Under the pieces are notes generated by a model that searched no databases, had not been told where the DNA came from, and was given only the letters and a program-made list of their open reading frames with translations. The position numbers and the translations under genes were made by a program. A stretch of 64,000 nt of DNA from Saxidomus purpurata (lineage: Eukaryota; Mollusca; Bivalvia; Venerida; Veneridae): contig JAFMSR010000009.1 of NCBI GenBank assembly GCA_022818135.1, forward strand, positions 31,230,984 through 31,294,983, written 5' to 3'. This document shows positions 11,201 through 20,130 of this stretch, piece after piece (position 1 is the stretch's first letter; each line of letters begins with the position of its first letter).

Positions 11201-14200
11201 AGTGCACAAATTAGGAATTTCTTTTATCGTTTATAGGGGTGCGTTCAGATTTATCTTGTGAACAAAAGGTCTTAATGACCGATGTATTTTTTTTCATTTT
11301 TACCTAGTATATACACACTTTTCTCTTCTGCATTTCACTTCTGTGAAAACAAACTCACCAGAACAACCGTCATTTCCACATTGTTTTGTGTCAATTGACT
11401 TGCCAGAACAGTCAATACCTCCATTTGAAGGTGCTGGATAAATGCAAAACCTCATCCTTGTTTGTGTTCCGTTATTACACGTGACATCACAATTTGACCA
11501 CGGTGACCATTGTATCCAGTTTCCGTCAACTAAATATGGAGAAATGATGCAGGTATGACTATGACAGCACAAAAACAGTGAAAAGCAGCATTAACTGATA
11601 CTGAACAAGAAATGGAGAAATACATTTAATTTCTACTCTTTCGGCAGTATGAAACGGCAATGATTACATATTTATATAAAGATTAACAAATATTTGAAGT
11701 TTATTAACTTTTTACGCCATAATAATATAGAGGGCCCATTTATCACTTTGATACACAATTTACACACTGCCCTGGTAATACTTTTATTATTTAACTTATA
11801 CGAGGGACCTGCAAAAAGTTTTGTCATTGGGGTTTGATTTCCGAAGGGCAGCATTTTATCAAATTAATTTTATTAAAAAGTACCGAGTTTTACCGAGTCG
11901 TGGGATGCGGCTAGAAAGTCTTCTTTTGGTATATGTTTGAGACACTGATATAAAGCGCTGCCAAACAAACTTTTAGGCTTGTATTTCTGCCAAGAAAGCA
12001 TTTTTTATCCTCGGAAGTAAAAATAAGTCGCACGGACTCAGGTCCGGTGAGTAAGGCTGATAGTTTACAGACGCCAAGAAAGGAGTTTAATAGAAGCGTC
12101 CCGTGACTGTATGACAAGATGGACAATGCACTGACACAACTGGCCCGATAGAATTAAAAGAATGGCGTACAACATGTGTTTCGTACTGATGGTTCTCTTG
12201 GCAAAACATTGGCGTGTTTGATCTTTTCGTTTCCATTGCTTATTATCGGCTCTCTCTATGGCTCAACCATGTGCAACGAGGTTTCGTCACCTGTAAGCAA
12301 GTTAGAAATAACCCGACTATAACTGTGTTTTGTATTTTTCCAGAAGTTCTCGGGCACATTTTAAACGTTGTTTCTTTTGCTCCTCAATGAGCTAATGAGG
12401 TACCCACATATTACAAATCTTTCTTAGGTGCAAATGCTTCTTCAGAATCGCGTGCACGCTGCCTTCTGATGTACTAGTACTACTGGCTTTATTTTTCACC
12501 GACATTTACAACAGCCTTTACTGCAGCGATTTTTGCTTTAGGAATAGAGGTTTTATGTCTACCAAGGCGTTCGTCATCTTTGACAGACAATGTCCCAGTT
12601 TCAAAAACTTTATTCAAACTAAATAGTGTAAGCGTAGATAATGACTGACGTCTATATATATCACGTAGTTCATTAAATATCTACTTTGCATTTATACCAA
12701 GCCTAGTGTGGCATTTTATATAGCTACCTATTTCAGTCTTTCCGTTCATGTTACAAGGTGAATTGTAAAATGATTAGTGTATATGACTGCATATATTTCA
12801 GACTTAAATATCTCGGTCATTTTAAAAGCAATTTGCACGAAATACAATAGGTACCGGTAACTGTTGGTAAAAGACTTAAGGAGCAATGAAGCATTTGAAA
12901 ATATACCTGAGATAATTGTCGGAATCCCATTTGTGACAAACATTTTTGCAGGACCCTCGTACGAATCATATTTCAGTTTCAATTTAGGGAGATAATTCAA
13001 ATTTCTCATGTAAATTACAACGCTTCTAATTGATCAATCTTCTAGAAAGTTTTTATCAATTAAAGAATCATATGCACATGTTGGCATATTTTCATAGTCT
13101 GTATCACTCCACCCGCCATTTGTTGCATCTAGAAGTGGCAGCGTTGGCAACTTTTATGTACTCGTTGTTGACCTTAAAGTACATAGTGTGACCATGACCC
13201 ATCAGCTACAGACCTTTGGTCTTCCCACAACGAACTGTGTCATTTTGTTGAACATTTACGCCCAGCGAAATCTTCTGACGCTTTTGGGAATAATTGACCC
13301 CCCCAAACAAGGTATAATGTACCCATCTTCGAACTCAAATAGTGACCTTGATATTTGAGCTTTGGACACGGGTTCTTGGCGCGGCACTCAATGCTATTGT
13401 GAATGGCATTTTGCAAAATGACCTCAAAATTGTTGGATGCATTAGTAATTTACAGGCCGGAAAATATATTCGGTCAAAAGGACGGACGCATGCACGCCCG
13501 AGCACAAGCACATACACCGAACCAGCATTGTGAAAACTATGCCAAGTCACCACAAGCGAGCCTGACATTAACATTGTTACATGGAAAAAAGTAAAAATAT
13601 CATTTGAAATGACAATGACCTTGGTCTTAAAGTGGTAAAATTTGATATCGATTTTTGCGGTTTGCCAGTTTTGTATAGACATGTGAAGCACTTTATTTTG
13701 TGAATAACATCCATGTAAATATGATAGCTTTATATTTACAACAAATATGCCACCCACAGACACAAAGGTTTTTTTTTAGATTTCCCGAAAGGCCACTTAG
13801 TGTGCCAGTAATGCCATAAACTACAAACATTAAGGAACATTTAGTGTAAAAGATATTTTGCTAAAAGACGGGACCCATCTACAAAAAAAACCATTTTACA
13901 TTTGTAATCTACAAATAGACATATAAGGAGACAGGCACATTAGTTTTAATTACAGTTATTACTACCTTCTTGACTAAAATCTTTTAACAATGAAGAAAAA
14001 TATAAAAATAAGTTAATTCTGCTGACCTTTGCTTTTTGGAAGTACGATCAAAATAATCACAACAATGACAGCAACGAACAGAACAACAATCACCGCTATA
14101 ATTACATAGACTGCGTATTTTATCCGGTTTGGTATATCTTCCCACCGAAGGCTTCTGCTTGCATTTTGAGTACAATCCGCAAAGGTTTGCTTGTTACATG

Positions 14201-14366
14201 TCCCAAGTCTTAATTTTTCATAATGATTTTCGTCATTTTTAGTATCTCCTGAATTTGGAGTGGTCGTATATGTAACACTTTCCGTGCTGAATGTAGTATT
14301 TACGTATAAATCGGCATCGCTTCGTTTTGTATCATTATGATTTTCTTCAATATCACTAAACTCCAT
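4300..14366 (-). CDS. Gene A: type II transmembrane protein with two TSP1 repeats and a C-terminal C1q domain
   Basis: Four exons on the minus strand: 14366-14027 (cytosolic tail and TM), 11529-11359 (TSP1), 5496-5329 (TSP1) and 4712-4300 (C1q, stop). The joined length is 1092 bases, giving 363 residues. All introns are phase 1 with GT-AG ends. The start is the first ATG of the TM exon, in context AAAAATGG. There is no signal peptide; the hydrophobic helix at about residues 84-109 acts as a signal anchor, which puts the disulfide-rich TSP1 repeats and the C1q head outside the cell. Members of the C1q/TNF superfamily form trimers through this jelly roll and bind diverse ligands; in bivalves many act in pathogen recognition. 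The role here is inferred. Intron 2 (5.8 kb) carries a Penelope relic and a foldback element. The minus strand reads TATAAAAG at 14403-14410, a possible TATA box, but it lies very close to the ATG. Confidence 0.82.
5329..5496 (-). CDS. Gene A exon 3: TSP1 repeat
   Basis: 168 bases, acceptor TTTGTGCAG and donor CCTG|GTATAT. It encodes DGGWSSWGSWGSCSDSC, then SRLRTCTNPRPS, and ends CNKNACPG. Six cysteines, the WSSWGSW ladder and the CSDSCGAG fucosylation motif are intact. It belongs to a different subclass from exon 2 and matches the two C1q-proximal TSP1 exons of gene B. Confidence 0.88.
7340..7989 (+). pseudogene. Penelope-like retroelement relic (RT and GIY-YIG pieces), internally deleted
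   Basis: The plus strand shows IVTLDVASLYTS (start of the RT palm), then a deletion relative to the C copy. After that come FTNIVSEK, FLDVDLMLTEN, a piece like AKNLKDHLLKTK, and finally VIHLFTCKKCKIRYV and INKHR, which match the GIY-YIG endonuclease end of Penelope-like elements. Many stops and frameshifts are present. The fuller relic is at 53165-54095. Confidence 0.72.
7990..8224. repeat. Degenerate poly-T block, present in A only
   Basis: About 235 bp of long T runs broken by short G or GT interruptions, preceded by about 30 bp of unique sequence. Copy C passes directly from ATAGGTT to GATATTTTAT at this point. It could be a poly(A) tail of a minus-strand retrocopy, or a homopolymer sequencing artefact. 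Open frames across it (Phe-rich) are not genes. Confidence 0.9.
8384..10692. mobile_element. Foldback-type element with inverted arms of nested tandem repeats
   Basis: It starts TATGGAACGCCAC and ends GTGGCGTTCCATA, flanked by direct CTTTAT repeats (8378-8383 and 10693-10698). The left arm (8384 to about 9330) and right arm (about 9430-10692) are inverted copies around a central segment of about 100 bp. Each arm is a tandem array with a 147-bp unit: the motif TGTCATTATG starts at 8611, 8758 and 8905, then at slightly shortened spacings. Each unit consists of seven 21-bp sub-repeats of the form (C/T)GTGT(T/C)AT-TATGTCAAA. Because 21 and 147 are multiples of three, long open frames of heptads such as RVIMSNG appear in the arms, but codon use and the repeats argue against coding. 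It lies in intron 2 of gene A. The layout resembles Drosophila FB elements; the superfamily is unknown. Confidence 0.87.
11359..11529 (-). CDS. Gene A exon 2: TSP1 repeat
   Basis: 171 bases, acceptor TATTTAG and donor CTG|GTGAGT. It encodes DGNWIQWSPWSNCDVTC and ends QCGNDGCSG. The six cysteines of a TSP1 module are present, with the WxxWxxW tryptophan ladder (C-mannosylation motif), CDVTCNNG matching the C-x-x-S/T-C O-fucosylation motif, and the arginine-layer TRMRFC. A Tyr (CIYPAP) replaces the Asn found in B and C. Confidence 0.88.
11801..12959 (-). mobile_element. Mariner-like element with TIRs and decayed transposase
   Basis: The left end CGAGGGACCTGCAAAAAG and the right end (reverse complement CGAGGGTCCTGCAAAAAT) are matching inverted repeats of about 28 bp. 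Both are flanked by TA. Minus-strand frames give broken mariner transposase pieces in order: SNKVFETGTL, DERLGRHKTSIPKAK, HLHLRKICNMWVP, LTGDETSLHMVEP, and SPDLSPCD near the end. LTGDET and YSPDLSPCD are diagnostic of mariner catalytic regions. Stops and frameshifts make it inactive. It sits in intron 1 of gene A. The C copy (57483-58299) has lost about 355 bp internally. Confidence 0.87.
13085..13570. repeat. Old interspersed repeat shared by all three gene copies
   Basis: This block has AAAGTACATAGTGTGACC-like and GACCTTGATATTTGAGC motifs and a terminal GGACGGACGCA-type stretch. Diverged counterparts lie at 37130-37480 (B) and 58430-58690 (C), in each case just 3' of the TM exon in intron 1. 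The insertion therefore predates the gene duplications. Copy C lacks bases corresponding to 13085-13267. Open frames on either strand here are not supported as genes. Confidence 0.6.
14027..14366 (-). CDS. Gene A exon 1: cytosolic tail and transmembrane helix
   Basis: Encodes 113 residues plus one base; the donor reads AAAG|GTCAGC. Residues 1-83 are polar with tyrosines at 21 (LYVNT), 33 (VTYTT) and 49 (HYEKLRLGT). A conserved WEDIPNRIKYAVY precedes the helix VIIAVIVVLFVAV. The C-terminal side carries PKSK. Tail differences from copy C are numerous (11 of 113 residues), while the tyrosine motifs and the juxtamembrane block are unchanged. Confidence 0.8.
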
Positions 14367-14550
14367 TTTTATAAATGAAACGATTACAAAGAAATGACTA
14401 TAGCTTTTATAATTCAGCTACTCCATTACAATTTCCTTCTTCAAACTGGTTGTTTGTATTATAATTGTGTAGTTTAATCTTTGCATTTAATCATTTGTGT
14501 CTTTTTCATTTCCACTTAGTATAACCGTGTACAATAGGACTGAATGCACA

Positions 14551-14690
14551 AATCGAGACGTAGTAAATCACATAAACCATACGTGTGTCTATTGAATATC
14601 ATTTTTAAATGGCATAATACAAATCGAGACGTAGTAAATCACATAAACCATGCGTGCGTCTATTGAATATCGTTTTTAAATGGTATAATA
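14551..14690. repeat. 70-bp tandem duplication, A only
   Basis: Two copies of a unit that begins AATCGAGACGTAGTAAATCA and ends with TTTTTAAATGG-ATAATA lie back to back. Copy C has one unit (from 59652). Confidence 0.9.
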
Positions 14691-14794
14691 ATTACGTATC
14701 GTACATTGAATGCCTTAGCGGATGTATTTGCAACGATCCAATTTCTGATTATTCTGATATTTTGTCACGAATGAAATTGTTACAATGTTTTTTC

Positions 14795-14930
14795 TTAAGT
14801 GTAAGGTCACTCACCACATACATGTATTCATTGTTGATACATCACTTATTTCTAAGAGCCATACAAAGTGTCTAGGCATTATAAAAAAATCAAAATAAAG
14901 ATTACCTAGATACATGATGATAATCTACAA
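14795..14930 (-). promoter_or_regulatory. Conserved 5' block of gene A, possible untranslated exon
   Basis: About 135 bp is alignable among A, B (39042-39185) and C (59815-59945), even though B is diverged elsewhere. On the minus strand each copy has an identical donor-like GTGAGTGACC (complement at 14805-14814 in A), preceded by a block with GCCTAGACACTTTGT and AATCTTTATTTTGA. It lies about 440 bp upstream of the start codon. The ATGs in A are not kept in B, so a noncoding first exon is the simplest reading. No strong acceptor next to the coding exon was identified; an AG before TCATTTC at about 14390 is a candidate. Confidence 0.4.
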
Positions 14931-15856
14931 ATTTAAAGGCTTTCACTTTTCCTGTGTCACTCTATGGCAATGTCGTGTACATTAAAAACTAATAATAACC
15001 ATGCAATATTCCGGAACATTTTCGTTTGGCAGATATTTAAATCATTACATTATACCTAGTGCGATTACTGTATCACGGCTATGTTATGGCCACTGTTCCA
15101 CACCAACTTAAAGGTTGCTGATTCCTTCAGCCTCTTGACTAGAAAACATTTTGCTTGTGCTACTGAAAGACCAATTTATGGTCTAGAATCGAGTTGGAAA
15201 GAGTATTTTATGTAGATATGTACATGTATGAATGATAACTATTTACAAGACACTTGAAAATTAGGACCTGAAAATTATATTAAAACTGTTACGTTATGTG
15301 TTAATTTTCTAAACATTTAACTTCCTGGTTCTTACGTGTGCGTATAAACAATTGTTATATCACAGCAGTTTGAAAGACATCAGATTGTCTACTTGTTCAA
15401 TAGATTCGGTATTGAATTGGATGACTATATATGTTTACATGAATGTTGGTTTGAAAGCAAGGCTCGAGTAGAAAACTCTAAGATAATTTAATTTTGTTTT
15501 ATTTTAGGATCATTTAACGACAGGTTCGCTTGACAGAACTTGATAAAAATTGTTTTGTTGCTTTGGTGGTCTTCTTCCAAAATTTCACTCCACGCAGAAA
15601 TGAAAACCTAATTAAAAACTGAAAATTTTGTTCTTAAAACAGAAGACACAGAGCATAGATATTTGGCATGTAGCACTGTCAGACCTCTACACATACGATT
15701 CAAGTCATTATTACTGGGTTCAAATTGATCCCGCCGTGGGGTAATTTAATTTTACATAAGTTTTTATAGGAAAAACTTTCATAAAGGCATCTCATAGTTG
15801 TTCAAATAGTCTATTGCATGCAGAACTCTGGTTGCCATGGCAGCGGAAAGGAAAGA

Positions 15857-15990
15857 GGAGCGGTGGTGTAGAGGTTAAGGTGTCTGCCGCTCATCCAGGA
15901 GGTTACGGGATCATCATCGTACTTCCTCATATGACACCTGTACTGGTTTTTCTAGGAAGCGGACTCTAGAGTAACTCAATAAGCTTCAAG
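15857..15990 (+). mobile_element. tRNA-derived SINE
   Basis: TGGTGTAGAGG matches the Pol III A box (TRGYNNARNNG). About 35 bp further on, GGGATCATCATCG is a decayed B box; the C copy keeps GGGTTCATC. A nontRNA tail follows (ATGACACCTGTACTGGTTTT). The counterpart is at 60882-61015. Confidence 0.68.
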
Positions 15991-16089
15991 CTTTCTTCAC
16001 AATAACTTAAAAATCGTCTTTTCTGAAACCACATGGCATAGAGCTTAAATATTTTGTATGTAGAATTTGCCTAGTGAACCTTTACAAAA

Positions 16090-16900
16090 TATATATGAAT
16101 GACTTAAACTTGAAATAAAAAAGTCCATAATCGACTATTATGCTGATGACTCATTTCTTTACACTGGGGGTAAATCAAATGCAGAAATTGAATAAATGCT
16201 TCAATTTGACCTGAACAAATTTATTCAGTGTTGTAATGTAAACTTTATGGCGAAATATCCTCTTAAAACAACCTGTATGCTTATAGGAACACCCTATAAA
16301 ACGAAACAATCACATGACCGTAATTTATGTATAAATAATGTGCACATTAATAATGTATACAGTCCAAAACTGCTCGGTATATATACTGATAAAAATCTCA
16401 AGTGGTTCCTGCCAGTAGAAACAGTTTGCAATAGGCTTAATTCTAAAAAAAATTCTTTGAAAACGCATTCCTTTTTATTTAGATATCACAATGAAATCTA
16501 TGTTTGATAATTAATAATTATGCCAACGTTCGGCTACTGCAGCATTATTTTGGGTAAAAGTAAGCAATCGCACATCAAAACGAGCAGCCAAGGTAATATT
16601 AGGTAAATCACTTAGAACATCATCTGCAGATTTCTTTAAAACCCTTTATTGGCTTACATTAAAAAATCGCTGTTTCTATCATGCAGGAGTAATAACTTAC
16701 AAATCAAATCATAATGCTGTCTCTGAATATACTAGTGATTCGATATCTCTTGCAAAAAATAACGGGTACATGTTCTGATCATCTTTAAGACAAAACGCTG
16801 TGTTAATCTCATTGTTTGCTCGTTATATGAAACAGTTTCTTTAATAAAATAGCATTCGGCCGTGGAACTCTATTTCATAAATTTTCACTATCATATTATG
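16090..16900 (+). pseudogene. Jockey-like LINE reverse transcriptase relic
   Basis: Plus-strand frames give DYYADDSFLYTGGKSNAEIE, with the YADD box at 16139-16150, then a stop. MLQFDLNKFIQCCNVNFMAK, PKLLGIYTDKNLKW and, after frameshifts, PTFGYCSIIWG and KNNGY follow. This is the standard order of the palm-to-thumb part of non-LTR polymerases. Several stops and frameshifts make it a fossil. It lies upstream of gene A; its pair in C is 61130-61985. Confidence 0.82.
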
Positions 16901-17292
16901 TTGTTTAGTGCATATACTAATAGTTTAACAATTTACTACATAATTCTCTAGTTCGATATGCATGTATGTGTGTATGTCACGTATACACGTATTTTTGTCC
17001 AACTTTTTTATTTTCAAGATTCTGTTTGTGTTGCATAAATGTGAATTGTCATGTTTCCTTTGTTGTTATGAAGGCCGCACAGTAAATAAGATGTTGTCTT
17101 CGGTAAATTAAGATATCATTATATACCAATATTGTTCAAATAATGAACTTTGGGTCGAAAGATGGTTACTTGATTTTACACAGGCCCAGAGCGTAAAATT
17201 TGGATTGTAGCATTGTGTAGTGGACCTCTACCGAAATCGTTGAAATCATCACCCGCGAGTCAAAATAAACCCGCCCCGGGGTCACCATTTTA

Positions 17293-17443
17293 CGGTGCCC
17301 GTTAAGTGACATGTGATACATTTTTTTTAATTTCGTAATTACGAGATACATTTCGTTTTTACGAAATAACATTTCTTTTTCACGAAATCTTATTTCGTAA
17401 TTACGAAAAAAAAAATGTATCACATGTCGTTTCACGGGCACCG
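17293..17443. mobile_element. Hairpin MITE, TA flanked
   Basis: The inverted termini CGGTGCCCGT.. and ..ACGGGCACCG are flanked by TA (17291-17292 and 17444-17445). The arms include GACATGTGATACATTTTTTT. The centre is a set of short palindromic units TTTCGTAATTACGAAA and TTTCGTTTTTACGAAA. The whole 151 bp can fold into one hairpin. The C copy is 62401-62550. Confidence 0.85.
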
Positions 17444-17759
17444 TACAATGCTTTTTTATAAAGGCCTATATTTATAAATCATTTTCTTGTCCTAAACCAA
17501 AAGGCGTTAAGCTCAGATATTTAGTTTATAGCATTGTCAAGTGGTGGTGTACCAAGATTCATCAAACCATACCCCTTGTAAAAAAAATTGCTTTAATATG
17601 ACTTATCCTGATTGTTAGGTAATTTTGTGGTTACTAACACTACTATAAATAATAGCGTTTCGGTGATATCAAATGTTATATTATTATATTAAATGATATA
17701 TATGATAATTTAAAAATTTTCTTTCAGTAAGTTAATGTTTTATTCAACCAGCATCCATT

Positions 17760-18200
17760 TTAGCTCACCGAGCACTTTGTGCTCAAGCTGAGATTTTGTT
17801 ATCGAATTATGTCCGTCGTCCGTCGACTGTGCAGGCTGGCAAATGTGCTTGAGTCAACAATTTCTTCAAATGAGATCTGCGCTTGACAGAAGTTGATAAG
17901 TTTTGTCCGCTATGTTGCTTGACTGGTTTTCTACCAAAACAAGTACCAAAGAATTTAACTCCACATAGTACATGTACTCTGGTTGGCATTGGAACGGAAA
18001 TGAAAACTTTAAAAGTCTTCTTCTTTTGAAAAAACGAAAGACACAGAGCTTAGCTATTTGACATGTCATATCCCCTGGGTCATAATTGACACTTCCCTAG
18101 GGATCATTTGATTTTATAGTTTTATATAGGGAAAACTTTCAAAATAATATTGTCTCAAGTCACAAAGCCAAGAGCTCAGGCATTCGGTTATAGACTTATA
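17760..18200. repeat. Interspersed repeat with 'agctcaccgagcac' head
   Basis: It starts AGCTCACCGAGCACTTTGTG, then TCCGTCGTCCGTCGACTGTG, then a body containing GACAGAAGTTGATAA and a GGGTCATAATTGAC motif. Copies are at 40795-41460 (B) and 62872-63420 (C), at the same relative place upstream of each gene. It therefore predates the duplications. Shorter relatives appear near 22510 and 44960. Confidence 0.65.
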
Positions 18201-19744
18201 TGAGAACATCTTATAGATCTAAGCCTGTTTATTATTTAAGACATTTAAAGTAAATAGTTTATCCTTATTTTAGTTATAATTAATTCAAAATAAATACCGT
18301 TGAACCAAAAATAACGACACAGTCGTCAGCCGAAATCATAAGCATGAAGGATTTACTTCAAACACTAATGAATTTTCGTGGCTATTTCACAGATTTACTA
18401 GCAAATACTTTCGCAAAAATAATGCAAATGATGGGGTCAGCTCCTGACAGGGTTCTAACCAACTACCCGGCTAGTATTCAAGATCGCTACATTTAGATGC
18501 AAGATAGTGTAAAATTACAGACTCGACATTATCACTTCTGTTTTAAATTGTCCATCTGTAAATAACCGAATTATGTTGAATTGGGCGTGAATACCATAAT
18601 GACCCTAAAATAGCACGAGTCTTCAGCTGACAGTTGTGCAAACTGTCCTCCGTATTTTGTACTTTCGCTTTCGGCGTGTCAGTATGATACGTTATAGCTA
18701 GCAAGATAAGCATGGTCAGAAAATCGATGGACACGTAGTTACGGCCGGAAAGTTTGCTTGTGGTCGTAAATTTACCGAAACAGACCGGAAAACCGCTGAT
18801 TGTTTCTGTCATTCAATCAGTAAAAATCTAATTTGCTTGCGTAATATTAGCCCTGGTTATTATGATTTACATTTACCATGTATTACACGAAAATAGAAAT
18901 CTTAAACTTTTTGCATTCATGCCAGCTATCTTTTTGTGCTATTATGTTTAAAAAGCAACATGATAACATTGAATTGAAGCAACGCTTTTATGAGCTATGG
19001 AGCTGTTATAAATCTATCAGTTTAAGGGCGTCGGGGGTACTTTCATTTCATGAATATACCCTAGCATTTTATTAATTTTTGTAAGATATATCCAATGCAG
19101 TGCTATACGTGTAATAAATTGTTGTCAGGATCATGCTGACAAACCACATGAGATAAAAAGCTATTAATCTATAAATTGTTCAATTACTTTTATTACATTG
19201 AAACACATATTAAAGCATCCGTATTTTATGTCTTTAAATGAAGTTTCACAACATTAATCATACACGGTACCACCAGCTTGTAATACAATGACACTCACAT
19301 TTTCACATTTTTCTTTTTTTCGTGCGATTAAAAGTCTTTTGGTGTTTTTGTATTCTATAAGCAATAAATTCTCTTAAAATGTAGTACATATCTATTATTT
19401 AAATGTGAAACATTGAAATACATGTAACGAAGTTTTCATTATGCATATTCAAAATCGATTTCATATTCCTGTTCGCCGTGAAAAAACAAACATCACGATA
19501 GACAGAATGTGTGCGTCATCTTTGAATGAATCTTTTTTATTTACATGATGAATGTTTCAACTTACAAGGTGGATAGTACTATCGTTCAATTAGTCACAGT
19601 ACTGTTTCCCGTGCGCCTGACGCCAACATTACACGTGCATAAAACCTACAGGGCAGAGATAAATGTGCTACAACATTTTCACATGCGTAACGAACGAAAC
19701 ACTGAAGTATCGGGGATTATTTTGAAATATGTAGGAAAAACTAA

Positions 19745-20130
19745 AAAAATCTTCTCTGAAACCACAAGGCCTATGAGCTTAGATAGTTAGCATGTGACAT
19801 TGCCTAGTCGATCTCTACTAAGATTGTTCAAATATGATCCCCAAGTCAAGTCACTTGTTTTTACAGAGGCTTATATATGGGAATTTTTTAAATCTTCTAT
19901 TCTGAAGCCACAAGGCATAGAGCTTAGATATCTATCATGTGGCATTGCCTAGTGAATATCTACCAAGATTGTTCAAATCATGATCCCCGGGTCAAAATTG
20001 ACCCCACTCGGGGGTCTCTTGATTTTACATAAGCTTATATAGGAAATCATTCAAAATCATTATCTTTGAAACCACCTTTACCAAAAATGTTCAAATCATG
20101 ACCCCAGGCCATCTTGGCCCTCTTGCTTGT
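19745..20130. repeat. Tandem interspersed repeat, period about 150-170 bp
   Basis: Modules reading ACCACAAGGC-TAGAGCTTAGAT, ATTGCCTAGTGAA, ACCAAGATTGTTCAAATCATG and GGTCAAAATTGACC recur two to three times. The block ends CATCTTGGCCCTCTTGCTTG. Related modules occur near 15640, 16040 and 41200. Confidence 0.6.

Larger units (their letters stand above)
1179..18694. repeat. Segmental duplication unit A (paired with 47993-63915)
   Basis: From 1179 to about 18694 the sequence is collinear and in direct orientation with 47993-63915. It includes a full copy of the TM-TSP1-C1q gene and most flanking transposon relics. Similarity ends abruptly at 18694/63915. Hand counts in exons give 7 differences in 413 bases (C1q), 1 in 168 (second TSP1), 7 in 171 (first TSP1) and 15 in 340 (TM exon). 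The main structural differences from C are the TTAA element at 1242-2169, the poly-T block at 7990-8224, loss of about 286 bp of a Penelope relic near 7456, an extra 355 bp of mariner (about 11966-12318), 183 bp at 13085-13267, and a 70-bp tandem duplication at 14551-14690. Confidence 0.95.

Noticed and set aside
11300..11572. The idea that the TSP1 exon begins at the upstream methionine (MCCHSHTC..)
   Set aside because: That stretch is intron: a good acceptor (TATTTAG) and phase-1 junction lie right before DGNW, and the same holds for B and C.
13335..13763. 142-codon minus-strand frame and plus-strand frames, repeated at 58.5 kb
   Set aside because: They lie in an old interspersed repeat shared with B in a different state, with no domain, and the frame is not kept in B.
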